Part shown: positions 53,214 to 60,774 of the stretch, piece after piece
Layout of the letters: each line of letters opens with the position of its first letter
Position numbering within the stretch: position 1 is the stretch's first letter
Assembly: GCF_009757775.1 (NCBI RefSeq)
Contig: NZ_RHLK01000002.1
Coordinates: 502,113-566,112, forward strand
Origin: Paenibacillus lutrae
GTDB lineage: Bacteria > Bacillota > Bacilli > Paenibacillales > NBRC-103111
DNA length: 64,000 nucleotides
Direction: 5' to 3'
Notes under the pieces: generated by a model
The model's database searches: none
What the model saw: the letters and a program-made list of their open reading frames with translations, nothing else
What the model was told of the DNA's origin: nothing
Program-made: the position numbers and the translations under genes

Positions 53214-54788
53214 ATGCGTGAACGTTCACAGACCGAGATTCGTCATTTCATGCACGAGACGAATCATGAGCTGCAGGGGCTGTATACCAACATGATGGAC
53301 TCTCTCTGGCATGTCATTACAACGGGAGAAATCGGGTATCTGCACGAGAATGAACGATTTGAGCAAGCCTATCAAGAAGCGCTCGCTTCCCCTGACCTGG
53401 GCAGGAAAATGGAGGCAGGGCTCGCGGGGATGGAAGATGACCGCATCCTCCGGCGCCAGTTCCAGATGCTGAGGGGAGAAATGCTGGAGTACCAGGCGAA
53501 GCCGGAGGAGCGCAGGGAAATCACCTCGCTCTGGAACGAGCTTCACTATATGCACAGCACTTTCAGAGCCAGAGTCGATGGAGCGCTGATGTCGGGGAAT
53601 ACGGTTCTCGTGCTGCTCCGAAGGCTCAAAGACGAGAGGCAGCGCAAGAAGATCTGGCAGGCATCCATGGAGGTGGGCGGGCAGGCTGCGCCCAAGCTGA
53701 TCCGGCTGGTCAAGCTGCGCAACCAAATCGCCAGGGATCACGGATACCCGCATTATTTTGCGATGAAGCTGGAGACCCAAGGCATCAGTCCAGACATGCT
53801 GAGAGGCGTTATCAGGCAGCTGCGGAGCGGGCTTGAGGCAGTTTACAGAAAGGTGAAGGGGGAGATGGATGAGGAGACCGCAGCGCGCTTTCGAATTCAT
53901 AGAAGCGAGCTTCGCTCCTGGCACTATGCCCATCCTTTTGTCCAAACCGCCCAGAAGCGGGAGCAGCCCGGCCAAGTGGATATAAACGGGCTGCTCCCTC
54001 AGCTTGCCAGGTGGTTCGATGAACGCGGCCTTGATATTAAGCCCCTTCTGGGCCGGGCGGACCTGACCGGACGGCCGGGAAAGGGTCAGGCCAACTGCTG
54101 CCTGAATATCGACCGGGGCGGGGATATCCGGATGTCCTGCAACCTTACGCAGGATACGGAAGGGCTGCCGATCCTCCTGCATGAGCTCGGACATGCGATA
54201 TTCGAGCAGGGCATAGACCCGGAGCTGCCCTTCGTACTGCGCCAGCCGGCCCATCCTTTCGTAAGCGAAGGGGTAGCTCTTCTGCTGGAGAGACTGGCGT
54301 CGGAGCCGGCTTGGCAGCAGCAGCTGCAGCTCGGGCGATCTAAGGCGCGACGCCGGACGCGAAGAAACCCGCAGCTGCGCAGGGAGCTGCTCATCAAGTT
54401 GTACTGGACCCTGACGGTAATTGAATTCGAGAGAGAATTGTATACGGACCCGTCCAGGCCGCTTAACCGGCTGTGGTGGGACATTGTCGAGGACGTGCAG
54501 GGAATCCAGAGGCCGGACGACTGGGATTATCCATACTGGGCCGCCAAGTCCCACCTCTCCACCCTTCCCGTGTATTACTACAATTATCTGCTGGGAGAAG
54601 TGGCAGCTTCGCAGTTTCAATTCTCGCTGCAGAAGGAATTCGGGCAGTGGCATAGCAGAGAAGCGCTGCAGCATTTGAACCGTCAAGTGTTCAAGCCGGG
54701 CGCTTCCTGTACATGGAACGAGATTATCGCGTCCTGCACATCTTGTGACCTTAATCCCGTTTTTCTCATCCAGCAGCTTCGCAATTAA
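53214..54788 (+). CDS. Zinc metallopeptidase, M2/M3-like
   Basis: The 524-residue, mostly helical protein has HELGH in ILLHELGHAIFEQGID (about residue 322-335) and a downstream Glu in FVSEGVALLLERLA as third zinc ligand. This is the gluzincin order of the M2 (ACE) and M3 (thimet, oligopeptidase F) families. The N-terminal helical cover (about 1-250) and a C-terminal helical bundle with the YYYNYLLGEVAASQFQF segment also match. No signal peptide, so it works on oligopeptides inside the cell. Two very small genes follow closely, the first 18 bp after the stop. The family assignment between M2 and M3 is uncertain. Confidence 0.85.
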   Translation: MRERSQTEIRHFMHETNHELQGLYTNMMDSLWHVITTGEIGYLHENERFEQAYQEALASPDLGRKMEAGLAGMEDDRILRRQFQMLRGEMLEYQAKPEERREITSLWNELHYMHSTFRARVDGALMSGNTVLVLLRRLKDERQRKKIWQASMEVGGQAAPKLIRLVKLRNQIARDHGYPHYFAMKLETQGISPDMLRGVIRQLRSGLEAVYRKVKGEMDEETAARFRIHRSELRSWHYAHPFVQTAQKREQPGQVDINGLLPQLARWFDERGLDIKPLLGRADLTGRPGKGQANCCLNIDRGGDIRMSCNLTQDTEGLPILLHELGHAIFEQGIDPELPFVLRQPAHPFVSEGVALLLERLASEPAWQQQLQLGRSKARRRTRRNPQLRRELLIKLYWTLTVIEFERELYTDPSRPLNRLWWDIVEDVQGIQRPDDWDYPYWAAKSHLSTLPVYYYNYLLGEVAASQFQFSLQKEFGQWHSREALQHLNRQVFKPGASCTWNEIIASCTSCDLNPVFLIQQLRN

Positions 54789-54806
54789 AAAGGAGGTATT
54801 TTCTGC

Positions 54807-55049
54807 ATGGCGACTATCCATATTCAGAAGAGAACCATTGTTTCCCGGGCGGAGTATAACACGGAGGCACCGAACCCGGCTAACAGTGAAGTGAAGACTT
54901 ATTTACTGAGCCCGGAGGAACTTGCTTATTACAGGAATTTACCGATGTCGGAGGCGGATAAAGCATTTAAACCGAGTCTGAAGGTGGTGGCTATGGAAAA
55001 GAGGGAAGAGCATGCGGACAGCGGCCCAGCTCCTGATTCTGCATCTTGA
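54807..55049 (+). CDS. Small hypothetical protein (80 residues)
   Basis: ATG with AAAGGAGG 17 to 10 bases upstream. The product is a short polar protein (IHIQKRTIVSRAEYNTEAPN, then LLSPEELAYYRNLPMSEADK). It has no membrane helix and no known motif. It lies 18 bp downstream of the metallopeptidase and overlaps the next gene by 38 bp, so the three may be cotranslated. It may be a peptide substrate or a regulator, but nothing in the sequence proves this. Confidence 0.6.
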   Translation: MATIHIQKRTIVSRAEYNTEAPNPANSEVKTYLLSPEELAYYRNLPMSEADKAFKPSLKVVAMEKREEHADSGPAPDSAS

Positions 55050-55338
55050 CCGTCTGGCCGCCGAGGTTAGAGGAACTTTTACACCGGATAAACTGGAGGG
55101 AATTGATGACTGGTTCCGATTGGAAGCATATGAGGCGGCGGAGAAGGCCTCTTTGCTGCCGGCGCCTTACAACGAGCGCATTCTGAAGCACTTTCACCTC
55201 TTGAGGCAAAAAGAGCGGCCTTTGCAGGCGATGGCCTGTTTTATTAGGGATGGAATGGATGAAATTTACGATATTCTTCATGATTACTATATAGAGCATA
55301 ACGAAATAGATCATAACGAATTAGAGCATAACGAATAA
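55012..55338 (+). CDS. Small helical hypothetical protein with C-terminal LEHNE repeats
   Basis: ATG with AGAGGGAAG upstream, overlapping the previous gene by 38 bp in another frame. The 108-residue product is helical and acidic (LILHLDRLAAEVRGTF, RILKHFHLLRQKERPL, DGMDEIYDILHDYY) and ends with IEHNE-IDHNE-LEHNE, encoded by three 15-bp tandem repeats. No family recognised. The overlap and the strong context suggest translational coupling to the gene before it. Confidence 0.62.
   Translation: MRTAAQLLILHLDRLAAEVRGTFTPDKLEGIDDWFRLEAYEAAEKASLLPAPYNERILKHFHLLRQKERPLQAMACFIRDGMDEIYDILHDYYIEHNEIDHNELEHNE
55291..55335 (+). repeat. Three in-frame 15-bp repeats at the gene end
   Basis: ATAGAGCATAACGAA, ATAGATCATAACGAA and TTAGAGCATAACGAA run up to the TAA stop at 55336 and encode a pentapeptide repeat with His and Asn. 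Confidence 0.92.
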
Positions 55339-55459
55339 TATTTTGGCATAAATTGTTTGAATAAGCAAAATAATCCGAATATTATGCAAAATAAACTGAT
55401 CGTTCATATGGAGCATTTTGATACCATGACGGCACCGGAAACAAATCGTATTAGGAGGA

Positions 55460-56137
55460 ATGGTGCCAGTGGACGTGCTTCTGATCATCAGCCATCAGCT
55501 CAAAGAGGATGAGTTTCAACGGGTACAAGGGATGTTTTCCAATATGACTATTATTGCCGAATCGGACTTTAAAGCTGCAGCCGCAAGGATTCAGGAGGAA
55601 AAGAGTTCTTATAAATTGTTCGTTTTCCTGTCGTTTGATGAGTCGCTGCCGGAAGACTGGAAAATTGAAGAACTGCATCTGGAAAGTCCGGTCATGGTGC
55701 TTCTAAATGTCAGCAAGCGCGATTTGTTCGTGTTCTACTCTTTCCTGGATTCGGTGGGCCTGCTTGCCCAATCCCCGGCCGTTTCGGACAAGCGGGAAAT
55801 TTCTCCGCTGCTGCATCAGTCGCTTGAATATATCGAGCAAAATTTGTGCGAGAATGATTTGTCGCTGGAGAAGGTCGCATCGAGCATATTCGTAAGCCGC
55901 TGCCATTACTCCCGGGTGTTCAAGGAGTATTTTGGCTTCGGGTTCAAAGAATACATTATGAACAAACGCATTCAAAAAGCGAAAGTCATGCTTCAGAACG
56001 GTGTTCCGGTTACGGATGTTTGCTATGCAGTCGGTTATGGGGATTTGACGCATTTCGGCAGGGTGTTTAAAAAGCTGGTGGGAACGAACCCTTCGGTTTA
56101 CCGGGGACACAGGCGTGAGAAACCGTCCTGCGGATAA
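55460..56137 (+). CDS. AraC-family transcription regulator
   Basis: The 225-residue protein has a C-terminal AraC/XylS double helix-turn-helix (about residues 115-215: LEKVASSIFVSRCHYSRVFK, then VCYAVGYGDLTHFGRVFKKL, GTNPSVYRGHR). The short N-terminal domain (about 110 residues) does not resemble the cupin or CheY-like sensor parts. The ATG or GTG lies near AGGAGGA. It ends 28 bp before the probable kinase start and stands upstream of the small secreted-protein genes. The two conserved promoter copies (57119 and 57850) lack a -35 consensus, which fits activation by this protein. Confidence 0.85.
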   Translation: MVPVDVLLIISHQLKEDEFQRVQGMFSNMTIIAESDFKAAAARIQEEKSSYKLFVFLSFDESLPEDWKIEELHLESPVMVLLNVSKRDLFVFYSFLDSVGLLAQSPAVSDKREISPLLHQSLEYIEQNLCENDLSLEKVASSIFVSRCHYSRVFKEYFGFGFKEYIMNKRIQKAKVMLQNGVPVTDVCYAVGYGDLTHFGRVFKKLVGTNPSVYRGHRREKPSCG

Positions 56138-56165
56138 CGATGAACAGATCGGAGAGACAAACGCT

Positions 56166-57107
56166 ATGGATGCATCCACAATCCGGACGAGGTACTTTAA
56201 TCGACTGACCTTTAGCGGGGACCGCCGGACCGTCTGCAAAACAAGCAGCTGTGACCGCAAGCTTAAAGATGAGATCAGCTGGTATCTGGGGCTGCCGGGA
56301 GAGCTTAAGGGCTATACGCCTGAAGTGATAAGTTACTCGATGGAAGAGGAAGTCCATCTGACGATGGAGTACATCCATTCGCCGACCTTAGCTGAGTTGT
56401 ATGTTCAAGACTCGATGAGGCCGGATGAATGGGTTGCAGTTTTTAATCAGATCACGGATATTCTGGCACAATTTGCCCGTTACACAGCGGAAGTTCATCC
56501 GGATGCTCTCTATGACATGTATCTTTCCAAAACGAAAGCGCGCATAGCGGCTTTTCTGGCCCGCAATGAGCTGGCGGGGAAATTCTACAGGAGAGGGTTT
56601 TACCGGCTGAATGACCGTACGGTCGTGTGCCCGTTCCGTATTTTTGAAAGTCACCTGGACGATTTCCTCCAGTTGCTCGACAAACCGGATAGGACTCTGC
56701 TTCATGGCGATCTGTGTTTTTCTAATATACTTTATGACGCGAAGACCCCCGCCATTAAACTGATTGATCCCCGGGGACGCTTCGGTGAACAGGGGATCTA
56801 TGGCGACGAGAGGTATGACCTGGCCAAACTCAGACACAGCTTAAGCGGGTACGAGCATATCGTTCAGAACTCCTATACGCTGGATATCCGGGACAGCGGG
56901 CTTCACCTGCACATTCCGTTTACATCAGGGCAGCAGCAGGTTCGCGAAAGCTGGGATGCTGTTCTGGGGGATAAACTCGGTGATACAGCCAAAATTGAAG
57001 CGCTGCTGTTCCTGTCGCTGCTCCCGCTGCACCGCGAAGATCCGCATCGCCAATTGGCCTTATATGGCCTGGCTACCCGCCTGATGTACGATATTTTCGC
57101 AGAATAG
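56166..57107 (+). CDS. APH-fold kinase-like protein
   Basis: I choose the ATG at 56166, behind GGAGAG; a GTG at 56115 in frame overlaps the AraC gene and has no good site. The 313-residue protein shows the aminoglycoside/choline kinase fold: a Lys-containing N-lobe (VCKTSSCDRKLKDEISWYL), a catalytic LLHGDLCFSNILYD (HGD, Asn) and LIDPRGRFGEQ (metal Asp). Such kinases phosphorylate small molecules or sugars. A nucleotidyltransferase and a HAD hydrolase lie further on in the same direction, suggesting a route to an activated NDP compound. Confidence 0.75.
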   Translation: MDASTIRTRYFNRLTFSGDRRTVCKTSSCDRKLKDEISWYLGLPGELKGYTPEVISYSMEEEVHLTMEYIHSPTLAELYVQDSMRPDEWVAVFNQITDILAQFARYTAEVHPDALYDMYLSKTKARIAAFLARNELAGKFYRRGFYRLNDRTVVCPFRIFESHLDDFLQLLDKPDRTLLHGDLCFSNILYDAKTPAIKLIDPRGRFGEQGIYGDERYDLAKLRHSLSGYEHIVQNSYTLDIRDSGLHLHIPFTSGQQQVRESWDAVLGDKLGDTAKIEALLFLSLLPLHREDPHRQLALYGLATRLMYDIFAE

Positions 57108-57118
57108 ATTCTCTATGG

Positions 57119-57153
57119 AAAGCCGAGAGGGAATGAGTGGATTTCCTTATACT
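57119..57153 (+). promoter_or_regulatory. Conserved promoter element of small secreted-protein gene 1
   Basis: AAAGCCGAGAG (57119-57129) and TATACT (57148-57153), 29 bp between their starts. The same pair with the same spacing and similar bases in between occurs at 57850. TATACT fits a -10; no TTGACA is at -35. Confidence 0.6.
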
Positions 57154-57195
57154 GAAAGAGTAAGCCCATCATCCACAATAGGAGAGTGAAGAAAA

Positions 57196-57471
57196 ATGAA
57201 ACAAACAGCTTCGAAATTTATGATTGCCACCGCAATACTCGCCTCACCGGTTGCAGGAACTGCACTGGAAGCAAGCGCGCAATCCATCCCGGTCCAGAGC
57301 CAGCCGGCCGCAACTGCGGGCGTCTCGCACACAGCTACGGCCGTTTCTTCCCAAGCCGCGCAGTCGGAAGCTCTGCTTGAGAGCAGCCCGGTCCGCTCCG
57401 CTCCTAAGGACAACATCGGGGAATACAAGGGTCCTTCTCTTACCATCTCACCGTTTATGCTAAAATGCTAA
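57196..57471 (+). CDS. Small secreted protein, paralog 1
   Basis: ATG with GGAGAG upstream. The 91-residue precursor starts with a signal-like helix (MKQTASKFMIATAILASPVA; likely cleaved after ASA near residue 28). The remaining 60 or so residues are Ala/Ser/Gln/Pro-rich and have a conserved tail, ALLESSPVRSAPKDN and GPSLTISPF, with a single Cys at the very end (LKC). It is the first of four tandem copies. No known family. Possibly a secreted signal, matrix or bacteriocin-like peptide. Confidence 0.7.
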   Translation: MKQTASKFMIATAILASPVAGTALEASAQSIPVQSQPAATAGVSHTATAVSSQAAQSEALLESSPVRSAPKDNIGEYKGPSLTISPFMLKC

Positions 57472-57482
57472 GCGTGCAGTAG

Positions 57483-57749
57483 ATGAAACACAATGCATCG
57501 AGGTTTATGATTGCTGCCGCAATACTAGCTTCACCGGCTGCGGGAACCGCTTTGGAAACAAGCGTGTACTCCATCCCGGTCGAGAGTCAGCCAGGCGCTC
57601 CGGCAGACATCTCTCAAACAGCCACAGCCGCCGGCAAACAGGCGCAAGCCCTGCTTGAGAGCAGTCCGGTCCGCTTCGCTCCTCAGGACAGCTTCCGGGA
57701 AAATTACGGGCCCTCAATTACTGCCTTACCGTTCTGCGTAAAATGTTAA
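57483..57749 (+). CDS. Small secreted protein, paralog 2
   Basis: This 88-residue paralog follows 11 bp after copy 1 and has no clear ribosome site, so it probably depends on translation of the first. N-terminus MKHNASRFMIAAAILASPAA; conserved tail ALLESSPVRFAPQDS and GPSITALPF, ending again in Cys (VKC). It is closer to copy 1 than to the later copies. The two likely form one transcript ending at 57766-57797. Confidence 0.7.
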   Translation: MKHNASRFMIAAAILASPAAGTALETSVYSIPVESQPGAPADISQTATAAGKQAQALLESSPVRFAPQDSFRENYGPSITALPFCVKC

Positions 57750-57765
57750 TCTGGCTGTTTAGGAA

Positions 57766-57797
57766 AAGAGGCAAGCGGGATTCCCGCTTGCTTCTTT
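57766..57797 (+). terminator. Intrinsic terminator after paralog 2
   Basis: AAGAGGCAAGCGGGA pairs with TCCCGCTTGCTTCTT, followed by T6. Confidence 0.9.
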
Positions 57798-57849
57798 TTT
57801 GCAAAAATCGGGCAGATGTTTGTAAGGAATCCAGATAAGAATAACGCCG

Positions 57850-57884
57850 AAAGCCGAGAGAAGTTATGAACAATTTCCTATACT
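57850..57884 (+). promoter_or_regulatory. Conserved promoter element of paralog 3
   Basis: AAAGCCGAGAG and TATACT in the same spacing as at 57119. The flanks are also similar (TTTCC before TATACT and GTAAG after). The promoter region was therefore copied with the gene. Confidence 0.6.
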
Positions 57885-57910
57885 GGAATGGTAAGGCTCA
57901 TACCAGATTA

Positions 57911-58204
57911 AAGGAGGTGAAACTCATAAAGCAAACGGCAATGAAATTTGTTACTATCGCAATCCTGGCTGCTCCCGCTCCCGTAACGACCGTGGAGGCA
58001 AGCGCATAGACCGTACACGTTCAGAACCGGCATACAGCCCCGGCACAGAGCGGATCTGTTATCCGAGCTTCCGCCACCGCCACCGCTCAGCTGGAGTCTG
58101 CTAATGTGTATGCGCCTGCTTCACAAAGCGGCCGTATACAGGAATTTACCTTTGGAGCCCCGTCATTTACGATTAATGGCCCGGCTACTAAAACGTTCAC
58201 TTAA
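57911..58204 (+). pseudogene. Paralog 3 of the small secreted proteins, inactivated
   Basis: A strong AAAGGAGGT (57911-57919) is followed by the frame I-KQTAMKFVTIAILAAPAP and VEASA, clearly homologous to the other copies. The start codon is ATA at 57926 where the paralogs have ATG, and a TAG at 58007-58009 stops the frame at the point where the others read Gln. The same frame then continues with the expected tail (LESANVYAPASQ, APSFTINGPATKTFT) to TAA at 58202. Both lesions suggest recent loss of function. Confidence 0.78.
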
Positions 58205-58258
58205 ACCAAATTACGGACCTTCCTGTACATGGAAGATGAAAAGGAGAGTGTTGAAGCG

Positions 58259-58531
58259 ATGAATGAAAAAGTCTCCAAGTTTGCGATCGCCACAGCGATC
58301 CTGATCGCTCCGGCGGCAGGCACAGCTCTAGAGGCAAGTGCCCAGGTCGCCGCTGTCCAGAGTCAGTCTGCGGCACATACGGAAAGTGAAAGAGCTGCAA
58401 CTGCTGCGCTCGAAGATACTGCCAAGCTGGACTCAACCGTCCGGGCTTCTTCGATTCCGGGCCCGATTCAGGAATTAACTTACGCGAGTCCCGGGTTCAG
58501 CCCGAACGTTATAGCCAAGACTCCTATGTAA
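58259..58531 (+). CDS. Small secreted protein, paralog 4
   Basis: ATG at 58259 with AGGAGAG upstream; an in-frame ATG at 58229 is less likely. The 90-residue precursor has a signal-type N-terminus (MNEKVSKFAIATAILIAPAA, then ASAQ) and an Ala/Ser/Thr/Glu-rich mature part with TVRASSIPGPIQELTY and SPGFSPNVIAKTPM at the end. It lacks the final Cys of copies 1 and 2. It is the most divergent of the intact copies. Confidence 0.68.
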   Translation: MNEKVSKFAIATAILIAPAAGTALEASAQVAAVQSQSAAHTESERAATAALEDTAKLDSTVRASSIPGPIQELTYASPGFSPNVIAKTPM

Positions 58532-58630
58532 AACATCCGGAAGAGACGGTACGAATGTATTTCGACCGACAAGAGGAAGCGAATACCTGATCCTTGTCTC
58601 CAACAGGACGAATCATTTTCTATTATTAAG

Positions 58631-58662
58631 AAGAGATAAGCAGAATGATGCTTATCTCTTTC
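58631..58662 (+). terminator. Intrinsic terminator after paralog 4
   Basis: AAGAGATAAGC pairs with GCTTATCTCTT, with a loop of eight bases and T-rich 3' side. Confidence 0.8.
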
Positions 58663-58694
58663 TCTCATCTTCCTAACAGATATGGAGTGAATGA

Positions 58695-59246
58695 ATGAAT
58701 ACTCAACCGTTTATTTGTCTGGATATGACGTCCTGTCTGAATAATTGCGGCACGACGGACAACAGCAGCTATCAGCACGGATATTTGAGTTCTTCCGGCG
58801 TCTCACTTCCGAGAGAAAACATCCTTTTTCATACTCCATTTGAGTTCAATGACATTCCCTTTGTCCTCTTCAGGCAAAACTACCGGGACAACATGGTGAC
58901 CGAAGGTCAAGCCATTCAGTTTCCCGAAGCCCGTATCTCCAAAATCCATGTACTCGGTGCCTCCAGCGACGTAAATATGTCAGATTATATGTATCTGAAG
59001 CACAATGAGACGCTCCTCTCCAAAGAGAAAATGATGCTGTCGCATTTCGCTTCCGAAGCTCCTTTTGCCCGTAACGTCTGCATCCTTGAAACCGCCGGTC
59101 TGAATACGTTAGACGGCCCCTTGGCGCACAGAACCGGCCGGCTCTGGCTCGATATCCTTCATCTGACAGAACCTCTGGAGATTAACCAGCTTACATTCGA
59201 AGATAATCCGTGCATGCATATTTTCGGTATTACTTTGGAGCGATAG
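58695..59246 (+). CDS. Stand-alone beta-sandwich protein, carbohydrate-binding-like
   Basis: ATG after TGGAGTGAATGA. The 183-residue product has no signal peptide. Its sequence (FICLDMTSCLNNCGTTDNSS, SLPRENILFHTPFEFNDIPF, AIQFPEARISKIHVLGASSD) has the order of beta-sandwich modules found in glycoside hydrolases of this group: D-L, NN-x-G, a short F-x-LP motif, GQ-x-I-x-LP and LLGA. No catalytic domain is attached. It lies between the small secreted proteins and the BtrH-like gene. Binding of the cluster's sugar or product is a guess. Confidence 0.65.
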   Translation: MNTQPFICLDMTSCLNNCGTTDNSSYQHGYLSSSGVSLPRENILFHTPFEFNDIPFVLFRQNYRDNMVTEGQAIQFPEARISKIHVLGASSDVNMSDYMYLKHNETLLSKEKMMLSHFASEAPFARNVCILETAGLNTLDGPLAHRTGRLWLDILHLTEPLEINQLTFEDNPCMHIFGITLER

Positions 59247-59316
59247 GCAGAAGGCAACCGGATAAGACACAAGAGGAAAGAGAGATTCATACTATTTTAC
59301 GGGTAGGGAGGAACCA

Positions 59317-60360
59317 ATGACGTTTACCTTGTACAAAGAAGCCCGATTGAATTGCCTTTATGTCAATATTGCAGCCGCTCTGCTGAGGCTTCCGGTACTT
59401 AAAGAGTCTTTACCGTTCTTGTTTAACCAAGCAGGTTTGTATTACCAGGACACGCAGGATGAAGACGAATTTGTCCTCAGTCCTTATTACAGGGAGCTTG
59501 ATGATTATATCGGGGAGTTGTTCGGGGCCCGTGTATGCCGGAAAGGATATGCAGGGGGAGAATCGTATATGGGCGCGCTGAAGAACGTGCTGGGAACGGG
59601 CAGGAGCGCAATTATTGAAGCGGACATTTTTTATTTGCCGCACAGCGGATTTTATAACCGGTCTCATTTTCCCCATGCGCTTGAGGTTATCGGATATAAA
59701 GACGGCGTTTTTGAAATCTGCGATCATTATTATGTGTATCACGGTACTCTGACGGATGCGGAATTCCGGTTTATTTTTGAGTCGTCGCTGCAGAGTCCTT
59801 TCTATAAGCTTCTGAACCTTTGGAACCTGGAGCGGCATGTGACAAAAGGGGCTGGAGTACCGGATGCGGCCTTCCACAGTGGGGTCATCCGCGACAATTA
59901 CCGCAATATGTCCGGTCAAGCCCTCTATGATTGTCCTGCGGGGAGCCGGGCGGGTCTGGAGGCATTCGAACCTATTTGCAGGCAAATAACCCGGCTCAAA
60001 ACGATGGACCAGGATGCTTCCAAATTCAAAGCGGCCAGTTATTTGTATGAAGGGTTCAGAGAGATTGCCAATTCCCGGTTCCAGCACCATAACTTTCTGA
60101 AAGCCATTGGTGAGAATGAATTGGCGGAATCTTATCTGGAAGCCGACCAAAGCTGGATGGTGGCAGCCAATCTGCTGATGAGGGCGGCGACGGCTAATCA
60201 GTTCCAGCATTTTGAGGAACGGATTCTAAATCGGATGCAGCGGGTTCGCGAGAAGGAAGCGGACCATCTGGAACTGCTGAGACAATGGCTTGAACGGGCG
60301 GAGCCGGAGGGCTGCGGAAGGAGCTTCATGACGCAATATTCTCCTAGAAGCGGGCAATAG
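59317..60360 (+). CDS. BtrH_N-type protein (C39-like fold, acyltransfer/peptidase family)
   Basis: ATG after GGAGGAACC. The first 160 residues match the BtrH_N family: Cys in RLNCLYVNIAAALLRL (near residue 13), His in HFPHALEVIGYKDGVF (near 120) and Asp in ICDHYYVYHG. This is the Cys-His-Asp order of C39-like papain-fold enzymes. The C-terminal part is helical. In butirosin synthesis BtrH moves an acyl group from an acyl carrier protein onto an amino group. An AcpS-type enzyme downstream fits such a carrier-dependent role, but no carrier gene is in the window. Confidence 0.75.
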   Translation: MTFTLYKEARLNCLYVNIAAALLRLPVLKESLPFLFNQAGLYYQDTQDEDEFVLSPYYRELDDYIGELFGARVCRKGYAGGESYMGALKNVLGTGRSAIIEADIFYLPHSGFYNRSHFPHALEVIGYKDGVFEICDHYYVYHGTLTDAEFRFIFESSLQSPFYKLLNLWNLERHVTKGAGVPDAAFHSGVIRDNYRNMSGQALYDCPAGSRAGLEAFEPICRQITRLKTMDQDASKFKAASYLYEGFREIANSRFQHHNFLKAIGENELAESYLEADQSWMVAANLLMRAATANQFQHFEERILNRMQRVREKEADHLELLRQWLERAEPEGCGRSFMTQYSPRSGQ

Positions 60361-60426
60361 AATCTGATTCCGGACGGACAGACTTTGGTACCATAGCAGC
60401 AGGAAATCATGATCGGAGGAGATAGC

Positions 60427-60774
60427 ATGCGTGTTGTAATCGATCTGGACGGAACCATCTGTACGTTCAGGGGAGAAGGCCAGACCTATGCCGATGTAAC
60501 GCCGATTCCGGGTGCTCTGGACGCCCTGCGCCGGATGAAATCGGAAGGGCATTATTTGATCATTCATACAGCCCGCCATATGAAGACCTGCGGAGGGAAT
60601 GTCGGGGAGGTAGTAGCGAAGGTCGGGGCTATAACGCTGGACTGGCTGCGGATTCACGAAGTGCCGTACGATGAAATCGTATTCGGCAAGCCGCAGGGAG
60701 ACTTGTATGTGGATGATCTTGCGCTGGCTTACCGCAACTGGGACGAGGTTCTGCAGACCTTGGATATCCGATGA
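60427..60774 (+). CDS. Small HAD-family hydrolase
   Basis: The ATG at 60427 follows GGAGGAG; an ATG at 60409 lies upstream of this site. The 115-residue protein has the HAD motifs: VVIDLDGTICTF (DxDGT), IIHTARHMK, a Lys in FGKPQGDLYVDDLALAY and the DD pair. It has no large cap domain. It overlaps the nucleotidyltransferase gene by four bases (ATGA). Small HAD proteins of this type occur in polysaccharide or surface-modification clusters, usually next to a nucleotidyltransferase. Confidence 0.8.
   Translation: MRVVIDLDGTICTFRGEGQTYADVTPIPGALDALRRMKSEGHYLIIHTARHMKTCGGNVGEVVAKVGAITLDWLRIHEVPYDEIVFGKPQGDLYVDDLALAYRNWDEVLQTLDIR

Noticed and set aside
53226-54821. 531-codon frame opposite the metallopeptidase gene
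   Set aside because: It has no motif and is the shadow of a gene whose HELGH motif and codon pattern are clear on the plus strand.
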